NCBI GenBank assembly: GCA_019422065.1
Contig: JAHZEA010000005.1
Span: 49,698-113,697 of the forward strand
Direction of reading: 5' to 3'
DNA from: Lachnospiraceae bacterium
Lineage (GTDB): Bacteria; Bacillota; Clostridia; Lachnospirales; Anaerotignaceae
Length of the DNA: 64,000 bases
Shown here: positions 18,599 through 26,108 of the stretch, piece after piece
Position numbering within the stretch: position 1 is the stretch's first letter
How the letters are laid out: each line of letters starts with the position of its first letter
Program-made: the position numbers and the translations under genes
Notes under the pieces: model-generated
The model's input: the letters and a program-made list of their open reading frames with translations, nothing else
Database searches by the model: none
Told to the model about the DNA's origin: nothing

Positions 18599-19663
18599 TT
18601 ATACTTCGGATGAATTACCTGCACCGTCTGAGCCTGTGCTTTCTCCTTCACTTTCCGAGCTTGTGCTTTCTCCGCTACTCTCTGAGCCTGTGCTTTCTCC
18701 TTCACCCTCCGAGCTTGTGCTTTCTTCGCCACTTTCTGAGCCTGTGCTTTCTCCGCCACTTTCTGTGCCTGCGCTTTCGCCACTACTCTCCGAGCCTGCG
18801 CTTTCGCCTTCACTCTCTGTGCCTGTGCTTTCTCCGCCACTCTCCGTGCCTGTGCTTTCGCCGCCACTCTCCGTGCCTGTACTTTCGCCGCCATTTTCTG
18901 AGCTTGTACTTTCTCCTTCACCCTCTGAGCCTGCGCTTTCGCCGCTACTCTCCGTGCCTGTACTTTCGCCGCCATTTTCTGAGCTTGTACTTTCTCCTTC
19001 ACTCTCCGAGCCTGTGCTTTCGCCGCTACTTTCCGAGCCTGTACTTTCGCCGCTACTCTCTGAGCCTGCGCTTTCGCCTTCACTTTCTGAGCTTGTGCTT
19101 TCTCCCTCACTCTCTGTGCCTGTTGCTCCGTCTGTGCTTTCCGTTCCTGTTCCGCCACCGCTTACTGTATCTTCCGGTTGTGTTATCTGTGGAGGTACAT
19201 CTGGCAAAGTTGGAAATTCTTCTGCAATCTGTCCATTTGCAGTAATTGTAACAGAGTCATTGCCAATTAAGCCTTCTGCAACAGTAAGCATTCCTGTTTC
19301 CTGCTCAAAAGTAATGCCCTCTTGATTTCCTTGTCCGTTTGTATAAACAGTATATACATTTTCACCTATTTTGACAGTAATCGTTTCCGGCAAAGAATAC
19401 CCTTCCTCAGCCGACAAATTCCACTGGCCACTGTTTCCCACTATTTGTATACCTGTTCCCTCAAAAATACATCCCATATATGGCGCTGTTATAAGAATAC
19501 TTGTCAACTCTGTTTCGGGATATAAAATTGTTAAGTTAAGTTTTATTTCATCTTTCCAAACATATTTGCTTATTGTTGGTGTATAAGGCAGAGTAAATAT
19601 AACCGTAACCAAAAGGAATGGAAAAACAGTTTTGAAATTCATTGGAAAAATAAATCTTTTCAT
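18599..19663 (-). CDS. Secreted Ser/Glu/Gly-repeat surface protein
   Basis: The 354-residue protein starts with a signal-type segment (about 11-28) followed by the short motif ISKYVW, as in the SipW-type substrates beside it. Residues 35-150 form a beta-rich region with repeated YTVYTN/ITVKIG-like strands. A Pro-rich hinge then leads to 18 tandem nine-residue units of the form E-x-x-G-E-S-x-x-x (184-345). No LPXTG-like motif or C-terminal membrane helix is present, so attachment to the cell is not explained. The start is an ATG behind AAAGGAGG. Long open frames on both strands over the repeat are by-products of its periodic codons. Confidence 0.8.
   Translation of the reverse strand: MKRFIFPMNFKTVFPFLLVTVIFTLPYTPTISKYVWKDEIKLNLTILYPETELTSILITAPYMGCIFEGTGIQIVGNSGQWNLSAEEGYSLPETITVKIGENVYTVYTNGQGNQEGITFEQETGMLTVAEGLIGNDSVTITANGQIAEEFPTLPDVPPQITQPEDTVSGGGTGTESTDGATGTESEGESTSSESEGESAGSESSGESTGSESSGESTGSESEGESTSSENGGESTGTESSGESAGSEGEGESTSSENGGESTGTESGGESTGTESGGESTGTESEGESAGSESSGESAGTESGGESTGSESGEESTSSEGEGESTGSESSGESTSSESEGESTGSDGAGNSSEV
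18629..19114 (-). repeat. 18 x 27-bp tandem coding repeat (E-x-x-G-E-S-x-x-x)
   Basis: The 486-base tract encodes exactly 18 units of nine residues. Position 1 is Glu, 5-6 are Glu-Ser and 7-9 are mostly Thr/Ala-Gly/Ser-Ser/Thr. Copies are imperfect at positions 2-3 and 7-9. Such tracts can change copy number by slippage or recombination, which would change the length of the surface stalk. Confidence 0.9.
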
Positions 19664-19677
19664 TGTCTCTCCTCCTT

Positions 19678-20211
19678 TTAATCAATCTGCTCTGAAATAA
19701 CAGAAATATCTATATTATAATTAAATTCTCCCGGTGTTGTATAAGTATCAAAATCTACCGCTAATGTTAACGTATGTTCATTAGTTCCATTTTCGTTTGC
19801 GTTGAATGTTCCGGCATCTAAAAGCTTATATGTATACCCATCACTGCTGTAACATTCCTTTCCATCCAGCATCATTGTGGCTCCTTCAGGCAAAGGGGTA
19901 TCCAATTTAACTTCTATATCATACTTTATAGCCACTTCAGACCCTTTGTTTGTCACCTGAAAGGCAAAACTTTTTGATTCCACACCATCACTACTTGGCC
20001 GTTTTATTAATATTTCTGTTGTATCGGTATAAGCAACATCCACATCGCCTGCCGCTACACGAGCATAATCACTTCCATTGGCTGCAGAAATATATTTTGA
20101 AAAGCTCACTCCCGTAAGAAGCAAAGTACATATAAATAGATATGCTATATAAACACGAAGAGGCAAAAAATGAATTTTTTTATGTTTTTTTATCTCTTTA
20201 TTATATTTCAA
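19678..20211 (-). CDS. SipW-type secreted subunit, TasA/camelysin-like
   Basis: The protein has about 177 residues, with a very basic N terminus, one hydrophobic signal helix and then FSKYISAANGSDYARVAAGDVDVAY. This matches the KY..(S/D)xARVA block of Clostridial SipW-dependent secreted proteins. The mature part is a beta-sandwich-like domain (FAFQVTNKGSEVAIKYDIEV) ending in SEQID. The start is best read as TTG at 20211: AAGGAGG lies eight bases upstream of it, inside what would otherwise be the first codons from the ATG at 20232. It overlaps the upstream signal peptidase gene by 11 bases, so the two are translationally coupled. Confidence 0.8.
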   Translation of the reverse strand: MKYNKEIKKHKKIHFLPLRVYIAYLFICTLLLTGVSFSKYISAANGSDYARVAAGDVDVAYTDTTEILIKRPSSDGVESKSFAFQVTNKGSEVAIKYDIEVKLDTPLPEGATMMLDGKECYSSDGYTYKLLDAGTFNANENGTNEHTLTLAVDFDTYTTPGEFNYNIDISVISEQID

Positions 20212-20731
20212 TTTTTTCTCCTCCTTGTTCATATTTTTTATTCAATAAAAATGGTATTTCAAATAACAAAAAACCGGCAAATATAATTAAAGCCATTCCC
20301 AAAGGAGTTCTTAAATAAAATACCAGCTTTCCTGCCTTTGGAATTACAAAAAGAGTTTTACCAACAATATCATTAATTGCAACTTCTTTTGTGTCAGGCA
20401 CATTATTAGCATCTCCTTTTGTTATAAAGCTGTTTTGAAGCTTTTCATCTATTCTGTGGGTTACAAGTATGTTATCTTTTTGAAATGTAATTATATCTCC
20501 CTTTTTATAGTCTTCCTGTTTCCTTATCACAATAATGTCGCCAACTGAAATTTCAGGCTCCATACTGCCTGACGCCACAACAGCTGCCGAGTACCCAAAA
20601 AAATCTGAACTTATACTGCCTGTTATTTTTTTTAAAGCTGCTATATAAATATTAGAAAAAAGCAAAATTGCCAAAGTTACCGTTATAATTACCTTAAAAA
20701 TCTTTAAAGTTATTGGTACTATTTTGAGCAT
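20201..20731 (-). CDS. sipW: Signal peptidase I, ER/SipW type (second copy)
   Basis: This is a membrane serine protease that removes signal peptides of a restricted set of secreted proteins. The 176-residue protein has an N-terminal membrane helix and the nucleophile S56 in ASGSMEPEISVGD. His92 in LVTHRID stands where bacterial LepB has Lys, and D107 lies in TKGDANN. A C-terminal membrane helix ends it. The Ser-His pattern defines the ER/archaeal/SipW class. It overlaps the stop of the anchored protein upstream by 13 bases and the secreted subunit downstream by 11, which ties enzyme and substrates together. Confidence 0.92.
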   Translation of the reverse strand: MLKIVPITLKIFKVIITVTLAILLFSNIYIAALKKITGSISSDFFGYSAAVVASGSMEPEISVGDIIVIRKQEDYKKGDIITFQKDNILVTHRIDEKLQNSFITKGDANNVPDTKEVAINDIVGKTLFVIPKAGKLVFYLRTPLGMALIIFAGFLLFEIPFLLNKKYEQGGEKIEI

Positions 20732-21831
20732 TTTTTGTCCCTCCAGATTTCTAAAATCAGCAGTACTAAAACTATTCCGCTTATTATCATAAGTCCAATA
20801 TACATATTCATATTGCTGTAATCGCCTGTTTTAGGAACCTGAGGATATATATACGGGCTTGATGTGTTCTTATTAGAACCTTTTGGGTCCGTCGGGTCGG
20901 TTGGATTTTCCGGGTCTGTTGGGTCTTCTGGGTCTGTCGGATTTTCCGGGTCTTTCGGGTCTTCCGGGTCTATTGAATTTTCCGAGTCGTCCGGGTCTGT
21001 CGGGTCCGTTGGGTCTTTTGGGTCTTCTGGGTCTTCCGGGTCTGTCGGGTCCGTTGGGTCTGTCGGGTCCGTTGGGTCTTTCGGGTCTTCTGGGTCTTCT
21101 GGGTCTTCCGGGTCTGTCGGGTCTGTCGGGTCCGTCGGGTCTGTCGGGTCTGTCGGGTCCGTCGGGTCTGTCGGGTCCGTCGGGTCTGTCGGGTCTTCTC
21201 CATCTTCTTCCACAACAATATAAACGCCTATAGTTATGTCATCAGCCACATCAAAAGCGGCTTTATCACCAAGGGCAGTATCTTTAATATCCTGCTCATC
21301 ATTTACATAATAATCCCATAACCACTCAATATCGAAATCCTGTATTTGATTTCCTTTAACTGTGCCTTCAACAGCTTCAATCACATCAGACTCATCAACC
21401 CCATTTGGTAGAGGATAATCATTTGCTTTTTCAGCTCCTTCTGCTGAAAATGTTGTTTTTACAGGCAAATTTTCGCTGCTTCTTATTTCATACATAACTG
21501 CCACATACTTAATATCGTATTCAACGTCATTTTTAAGGCGAACAATATTGTACCTATCAGTTCCAGGGGCAATAACATTATCCCCATTTGAAGATTCCAC
21601 ATTTGTATATGTATTGCTGAAAAAGCTAAGCTCTGCTGCGCCATCATCATTTATACCGGTGTCACTGTCCCAAGTAAGGCTGCCTGTAGTATATGTTAAA
21701 ATATGATTTGGGCTTTGGCTTCTTCCTGAATAAGTAACACCTACAGCAAAAGGAAAAAGGAGTATCTGCAAAACAAACAAAACAAGCACCATGGACAAAA
21801 GCCATGAATGTTTTTTGCTTTTTGTATTCAT
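20719..21831 (-). CDS. Cell-wall-anchored protein with Asp-Pro repeats and VPKTG sorting signal
   Basis: The 370-residue protein has a signal segment (about 10-31). Its globular domain of about 180 residues begins YTTGSLTWDSDTGIND and resembles the TasA-like subunits. Next come 35 Asp-Pro-x triplets (213-317). The C terminus is a sorting signal: VPKTG (332-336), a membrane helix and the basic tail RDKKCSK. The Asp-Pro stretch is a typical wall-spanning stalk. The sortase four genes downstream is the obvious enzyme for it. A hairpin between this gene and the major subunit gene upstream probably lowers its expression. Confidence 0.88.
   Translation of the reverse strand: MNTKSKKHSWLLSMVLVLFVLQILLFPFAVGVTYSGRSQSPNHILTYTTGSLTWDSDTGINDDGAAELSFFSNTYTNVESSNGDNVIAPGTDRYNIVRLKNDVEYDIKYVAVMYEIRSSENLPVKTTFSAEGAEKANDYPLPNGVDESDVIEAVEGTVKGNQIQDFDIEWLWDYYVNDEQDIKDTALGDKAAFDVADDITIGVYIVVEEDGEDPTDPTDPTDPTDPTDPTDPTDPTDPTDPEDPEDPEDPKDPTDPTDPTDPTDPEDPEDPKDPTDPTDPDDSENSIDPEDPKDPENPTDPEDPTDPENPTDPTDPKGSNKNTSSPYIYPQVPKTGDYSNMNMYIGLMIISGIVLVLLILEIWRDKKCSK
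20881..21195 (-). repeat. 35 x 9-bp tandem coding repeat (Asp-Pro-x)
   Basis: The 315-base tract encodes 35 consecutive triplets Asp-Pro-Thr/Glu/Lys/Asn and variants. On the plus strand it appears as endless GGGTC pentamers. It codes for a rigid acidic stalk and is a natural site for copy-number change. Confidence 0.9.
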
Positions 21832-21891
21832 ATACTAATTCCTCACTTTCATTTTTGCCAACTAATCAAAACCATACCTTTATAGTAAATA

Positions 21892-21919
21892 AGCCCCGAT
21901 ACTCCACGGGTTCGGGGCT
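21892..21919 (-). terminator. Hairpin between the major subunit gene and the anchored-protein gene
   Basis: AGCCCCGA and TCGGGGCT form a perfect 8-bp stem with a 12-base loop, 40 bases after the stop of the subunit gene. On the minus strand it is followed by TATTT, a weak U tract. This suggests partial termination, or an mRNA-stabilising 3' end inside the operon, rather than a full stop. Confidence 0.65.
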
Positions 21920-21959
21920 GTGTTTTTAATCATGTTTTTTATGTACTTTTAAAGATTTA

Positions 21960-22670
21960 TTAATCAATCTGTGTAACAGTTGTTGTAACCGTAATTGTTA
22001 TCTTAGGGTCATTAGAAGGGTCACCATCAGCTGCATTATTTCCAAGTATAGTATCCAGCTCATCTGACTGGCTTGTAGCACTTCCTGAACTATTTTCAAA
22101 CGGCCATTCCCAGCTATAAGTAATATCTTCACCAATTGCACTTAAATCAGTTCCTGCATCAACCTCTTTTGTAGTTGCATTTTGAATTGCTGTTTTAATA
22201 GCATTTTGAAAACTGTTTTCTCCCCCAGCAGTGCTTAAGGAATAATTAAGACCATTTATTTTTTCATCACCAATATTAAATATTAAAGGACAGTAGAATT
22301 CACCGCCACTACCAACATTCCAGCCCGAAAGTTGCACATCAGCTGTTGTTTCGATTCTTACTGCCACCTCTGGTGTGCCGGCAATTTCAATGCCACCAAA
22401 GGTACCACTTGTACCAGGTGCAACTACTTTTTCCTCATTACTGGAAATAACAGTATCCCCAACATTAGCCGGAACGTCATGTTTACCATATGTTGTTTTA
22501 AATCCATCGCCTGTAATATTCACTACTACGCCCCATTTTGCCACACGAGCTGCGTCATCTCCTTCGCCTTCACTTACATACTTGGCAAATGTATTGCCTA
22601 CAAAACAGGAAGTAATCATTGTTGATATAAGCAAAAAGGCGCTTGCTTTCATAAAACCATTTTTCTTCAT
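21960..22670 (-). CDS. SipW-type secreted subunit, TasA/camelysin-like (probable major fibre protein)
   Basis: The 236-residue protein has a signal segment (about 8-29) and then FAKYVSEGEGDDAARVAKWGVVVNI, the conserved Clostridial SipW-dependent motif. Beta-rich sandwich segments follow (VAPGTSGTFGGIEIAGTPEVAVRIETTADVQL is split across strands). The protein ends TTTVTQID, echoing SEQID of the other subunit. TasA and camelysin build surface fibres and biofilm matrix in Bacillus, but assignment of a fibre role here is by analogy. It is the first structural gene of the operon, 36 bases after a signal peptidase gene and before a hairpin, so it should be the most abundant product. Confidence 0.8.
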   Translation of the reverse strand: MKKNGFMKASAFLLISTMITSCFVGNTFAKYVSEGEGDDAARVAKWGVVVNITGDGFKTTYGKHDVPANVGDTVISSNEEKVVAPGTSGTFGGIEIAGTPEVAVRIETTADVQLSGWNVGSGGEFYCPLIFNIGDEKINGLNYSLSTAGGENSFQNAIKTAIQNATTKEVDAGTDLSAIGEDITYSWEWPFENSSGSATSQSDELDTILGNNAADGDPSNDPKITITVTTTVTQID

Positions 22671-22706
22671 AAAATAACCTCCTAAAAAATTTGATAAATC
22701 AAAGGC

Positions 22707-23354
22707 TTATATAGTAGCATCCTTTTCCCCTGATGCACGAAGCCTTGCTATTTCTGCCTCTAGCTCCTGAGTTCTTTTTCTTTCCAAAGCCGCATATTTT
22801 TGCCTGCGTATAATGTCGTAAATAATAAATGCTATTAAAGGCACTCCTATAAAAAGCAGCATACCCACGGGCTCTTTAAGGAACAGGGCAAAATCTCCAA
22901 CTTTAGGAAGTCTTGATAAATAAATGCCCAATACCTGTTCTTCTGTCACCTTAGATGTATCTTCTGTCTCATTGGCATCGCCTTTTGTTGTAAATAATAG
23001 ATTACCTGTTTCGTCAGTTTCAATAGCCGTAATACGGTGAGTAACCGCAATTCCGTTATCTACATATGTAATAACATCGCCTTCTTTTAAATTATCAGGC
23101 TCTATACTCTTTGAAAATATAAGGTCACCTACTTCAATATGACCTTCCTGCGTTCCGCTCATAGAACCTGAAAGCACCACCATAGGCGTTATACCGAATA
23201 TCGAAGGCGGTCTTTCAGAATTAACAGTGCCTTTAACTATAATTGTAATATTACAAATTAGTATGATACTTAAAATAATACATACAATAAACGCAGCTAT
23301 TGTTAAAGGACTGCTGTTTTTTAAATTAATTTGATTTTTTGTAATAGACTTCAT
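22707..23354 (-). CDS. sipW: Signal peptidase I, ER/SipW type (first copy)
   Basis: The 215-residue protein has an N-terminal membrane helix (about 18-41). The catalytic Ser64 lies in VVLSGSMSG, His106 in AVTHRIT replaces the LepB lysine, and Asp126 lies in TKGDANE. A second membrane helix and a charged coiled-coil tail (AALERKRTQELEAEIARLR) complete it. The tail is absent from the second copy. It is the first gene of the surface operon, behind AAGGAG, and would process the subunit encoded next. Having two such enzymes in one operon suggests different substrate ranges. Confidence 0.92.
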   Translation of the reverse strand: MKSITKNQINLKNSSPLTIAAFIVCIILSIILICNITIIVKGTVNSERPPSIFGITPMVVLSGSMSGTQEGHIEVGDLIFSKSIEPDNLKEGDVITYVDNGIAVTHRITAIETDETGNLLFTTKGDANETEDTSKVTEEQVLGIYLSRLPKVGDFALFLKEPVGMLLFIGVPLIAFIIYDIIRRQKYAALERKRTQELEAEIARLRASGEKDATI

Positions 23355-23518
23355 AAAAACATTCTCCTTAAAATCAGTTCCCTCAAACTATATTTACTTA
23401 AAATGTTCCTATATCACTGCCTATCGTACCTTAAAAAAGGCATTTTATATAAACACTTAACTTATTATTTCTTATTTTTTTATTTTACCAAATAAATCAT
23501 TTTAATATCTGCTTATTG

Positions 23519-23577
23519 CGAAATCGTCAATTTTAATTACGAAATCATCATTAAAATCCGCGAAATTAATCCGAAAT
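23519..23577. promoter_or_regulatory. Phased CGAAAT direct repeats, candidate LytTR-regulator site
   Basis: CGAAAT occurs at 23519, 23540, 23561 and 23572, spaced 21, 21 and 11 bases. The first two are extended copies (TTGCGAAATCGTCA and TTACGAAATCATCA, 12 of 14 identical). LytTR regulators of the AgrA/ComE type bind two direct repeats about 21-22 bases apart, and a LytTR regulator gene lies 2 kb away. The repeats end about 30 bases before a TAAAAT -10 candidate (23482-23487) for the surface operon. That promoter lacks a good -35, as expected for an activated promoter. Confidence 0.5.
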
Positions 23578-23599
23578 ATATACAGGCTTATTGCTCAAT

Positions 23600-23644
23600 T
23601 ATGGGGGTTATATCCCCTTATTTATGATGATTATAACCCCCATA
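23600..23644. promoter_or_regulatory. 13-bp perfect inverted repeat upstream of the XRE regulator
   Basis: TATGGGGGTTATA (23600-23612) is exactly inverted as TATAACCCCCATA (23632-23644), separated by 19 bases that include an extra CCCC. It could be an operator for the regulator itself or an RNA hairpin ending 22 bases before the ribosome site. It also lies between the divergent surface operon and the regulator. Confidence 0.55.
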
Positions 23645-23681
23645 CTTAAATTTGTCAATTAAAAATAAGGAGGTATTAATT

Positions 23682-23888
23682 ATGATTGTTTTTGACAGAT
23701 TATGGCAAACAATGGAAAAAAAAGGCGTCTCAACATACCAGCTGAGGGAAAAGTGCGGTATAGACAGCAAAACAATACGCAGACTTCGTTCCAATGACAA
23801 TATGGAAACAAAAACGCTAAATAAACTATGTATTGTTCTTGACTGCAAATTAGAAGATATAGCCGAGTTTAAAAAAGATACTATATAG
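23682..23888 (+). CDS. Small XRE-family (Cro/C1-type) DNA-binding regulator
   Basis: The 68-residue protein is almost entirely one helix-turn-helix domain. TYQLREKCGIDSKTIRRLRS forms the HTH, and the C-terminal part (TLNKLCIVLDCKLEDIAEF) is typical of the YozG/HTH_26 group. AAGGAGG lies eight bases before the ATG at 23682; longer in-frame readings lack a ribosome site. It is transcribed away from the surface operon and shares a 327-base control region with it. A role in that operon's control is likely but not shown. Confidence 0.88.
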   Translation: MIVFDRLWQTMEKKGVSTYQLREKCGIDSKTIRRLRSNDNMETKTLNKLCIVLDCKLEDIAEFKKDTI

Positions 23889-23891
23889 CAC

Positions 23892-23922
23892 AAAAAAACC
23901 GTTCAAAAAGAACGGTTTTTTT
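23892..23922. terminator. Bidirectional terminator between the XRE gene and the GHKL kinase gene
   Basis: AAAAACCGTTC and GAACGGTTTTT pair around AAAAA with A and T tracts on both flanks. It serves the XRE gene on the plus strand and the kinase gene on the minus strand. Confidence 0.88.
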
Positions 23923-23936
23923 AATAACTAAATATT

Positions 23937-25211
23937 TTATAAATTAAGCACTGCACATGCACTGCAAATTCCTTTGTTAATTGAATACCCCAAATGTCCA
24001 TTATATTTATGGCATATAGCCAGCATACTTGATACACCAACGCTTTTGCGTTTTGGCAGGCCATCCACAAGCTCTAATTCACTGCTGCATGTATTTTCAC
24101 ATACAACTATTAGCTTTTTATTTTGTAGTCTTAAATATATGTCAGCTCTTTTATCGCCTTCACATTCTTTACAGCCATGCAATGCGTTTTCTAACAGGTT
24201 ACCTAACAAAGAAATTAAATCAACATCATTTATAGATATTGTTTCTGAAATGCCACAATGTATATTAAAAGGAATTTTAGTTTCATTAAATTTAACAGCA
24301 TAAGCAGAAATAATATTGTTAATGGCATTATTGTTTGAATAGCGTGTTGGTGTTAAATCCAAAATTTTATTGTCATATTCTTTTATATAATCCAGTGCTG
24401 CCTGTTGGTCTCCATTTTGCACAAAAGCATAAATACTTAACAAATGATGCCGCACATCATGCCTAAGGCGGCTATTAGAAGCTTCTGAAGATTTATAGTT
24501 TTTTACCTGTTCCTGTAAATATTTGCTCTGCTGCTCTATAAGACTAATTTGAGAAATAGTATTCATACAATTAATTGTATAAAAAATTACAATGTATAGT
24601 CCAATGGTAACTACGAAAAGAAGTACAAACACAATAGTATCTGTAGCAGTATAGTTCCACACATTTGTGCCTACAGCCGTCCAAACAACATGCAGACAAA
24701 AAAACAGCAACCCTGCCGTACATATTGGCAGCCATTGTTTTTTATCAGTTACTTCTGTTACCTGAACTTTTCCTTTTAAAAAATACAAATAAAATAAAAG
24801 CCCTCCAAACTGCAAAAATATGCGTATTAAAATAGGCATAGGACCGTAAAATACTTCTTTGTCATTAAAAATAAATTTTGTCAATAAATAAGATAAATTA
24901 TGCACAACACAAAAAAAGTTAACGTATGTAATAAACAAAAACAGCTTTTTCAAAAAAATGCCATTTGATAAAACCAAATAGAATATAAAAAATAAAATAC
25001 AGGTGACAATAAACATACATGAAATAGCTTTGTCGAAATCTTTTATTATGAATTCTCCAAAAATAATGCATATGCATGTTGACAGTATAAATAAACCAAA
25101 ATAAATTAAACCTGTTTTTATTTTGCCAAATTTATTTTCAGATAAATTTGGTATCCAAAATATATGCCCTATGAATATAGATATAATTCCAAATATATTA
25201 ACTGCTGTCAC
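23937..25211 (-). CDS. GHKL-domain sensor histidine kinase (AgrC-like)
   Basis: The protein has about 424 residues with six or seven membrane helices (1-215) and a linker coiled coil. The phospho-acceptor His251 lies in LRHDVRHHLLS. The GHKL ATPase shows the N box NLLENALH (338-345) and a degenerate G box (KSVGVSSML). Kinases of this group read peptide or envelope signals and phosphorylate LytTR regulators. The start is GTG at 25211: AAAGGAGG lies just upstream of it. The second kinase at 27013-28287 has the same length, same start sequence and same His position. It follows the LytTR gene on the same strand. Confidence 0.9.
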   Translation of the reverse strand: MTAVNIFGIISIFIGHIFWIPNLSENKFGKIKTGLIYFGLFILSTCICIIFGEFIIKDFDKAISCMFIVTCILFFIFYLVLSNGIFLKKLFLFITYVNFFCVVHNLSYLLTKFIFNDKEVFYGPMPILIRIFLQFGGLLFYLYFLKGKVQVTEVTDKKQWLPICTAGLLFFCLHVVWTAVGTNVWNYTATDTIVFVLLFVVTIGLYIVIFYTINCMNTISQISLIEQQSKYLQEQVKNYKSSEASNSRLRHDVRHHLLSIYAFVQNGDQQAALDYIKEYDNKILDLTPTRYSNNNAINNIISAYAVKFNETKIPFNIHCGISETISINDVDLISLLGNLLENALHGCKECEGDKRADIYLRLQNKKLIVVCENTCSSELELVDGLPKRKSVGVSSMLAICHKYNGHLGYSINKGICSACAVLNL

Positions 25212-25388
25212 ACCATATATCCTCCTTTTAAGCTTTTGCACTGTAATAGTATTATGCATTCTCAAAAGGTATATCTTTGAGTACCGCCTGAAGCGTAAAA
25301 ATATTGTCTTTAGCCTCTATGCTGTACATTCATAATAAATAGACAATCTTTAGACAGACTTTATATTGCTTCAAAAGAGTTTATATCC

Positions 25389-26108
25389 TCAGTTTTTAAA
25401 AGTGTACTTTACAAAAAAGCGATAGTATTCATCAGCAATAGCCTTATGCTGCCTTATACGGATAGGTACCCTTGTTCCATCCTTTAATATAAAATCTTCC
25501 GCAACATCTGCAATATAGCTCATATTAACCAAAAAACTTTGATGGCACCTTAAAAAGCGGTCATCCAGCATACTTTCTAAATTACCAAGTTTTTCACCGC
25601 TTGTAAGCACTTCTCCTCCTGATAAATGAATATATATGTTGTGATTTTGGCTTTCAACATACACTATTTCATCTAAAAAGAGATACCGCCTTCTTCTATC
25701 ACACTGAATAGATACTCTTGGTCTGTCATAATGTACCAAAAGGCGTTCTAAAACGGAATTCAGTTTATCTGAACTAATAGGCTTAAGAATATATCCAAAA
25801 GCATTTACATCATAACTTTCAAGCGCGAAATCAGGTGAAGCAGTTAAAAACACTATAGGCGTTTTTATACCTTTTTGCCTTATCTTTCGCGCTATTTCCA
25901 TTCCATTAATTCCGTCCATATATATATCTAATATAATTAAATCAAATATACATTTATGTTCTTCCAAATCCATAAAAAGGTCTTCTCCACTTGCATATTG
26001 TGTTATGTCAAACTCAAATTTTTGCTCCGTATATAGACTAGAAAGCAGCATAGAATTAATCTGTTTACGTTCAGAAGCTAAATCATCACAAATGGCAATT
26101 TTAATCAT
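25389..26108 (-). CDS. LytTR-family response regulator
   Basis: The 239-residue protein has a receiver domain with acidic residues D8/D9, phospho-acceptor D61 (LIILDIY), switch Thr in FLTAS and Lys in ILKPIS. A LytTR DNA-binding domain covers about 135-236 (YLFLDEIVYVESQNHNIYIHL, FLRCHQSFLVNMSYI). The ATG at 26108 is chosen because GGGAGG lies seven bases upstream; earlier in-frame starts overlap that site. With the kinase downstream it forms an Agr/Lyt-type two-component pair. The phased CGAAAT repeats before the surface operon are a candidate target. No agrB/agrD-like peptide genes are visible. Confidence 0.92.
   Translation of the reverse strand: MIKIAICDDLASERKQINSMLLSSLYTEQKFEFDITQYASGEDLFMDLEEHKCIFDLIILDIYMDGINGMEIARKIRQKGIKTPIVFLTASPDFALESYDVNAFGYILKPISSDKLNSVLERLLVHYDRPRVSIQCDRRRRYLFLDEIVYVESQNHNIYIHLSGGEVLTSGEKLGNLESMLDDRFLRCHQSFLVNMSYIADVAEDFILKDGTRVPIRIRQHKAIADEYYRFFVKYTFKN

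Noticed and set aside
18580..19325. Several long open frames on both strands over the Ser/Glu/Gly repeat region
   Set aside because: They arise from the 27-base periodicity. Only the minus-strand frame starting at 19663 has a ribosome site, signal segment and non-repeat domain.
20864..21233. Gly/Ser/Val- and Arg/Gln/Thr-repeat frames opposite and out of phase with the Asp-Pro tract
   Set aside because: They are shadows of the 9-base repeat without ribosome sites or flanking domains.
25212..25265. N-terminal extension of the first GHKL kinase (18 extra codons from an upstream ATG)
   Set aside because: AAAGGAGG lies inside the extension just before a GTG, and the paralogue begins at the matching residue.
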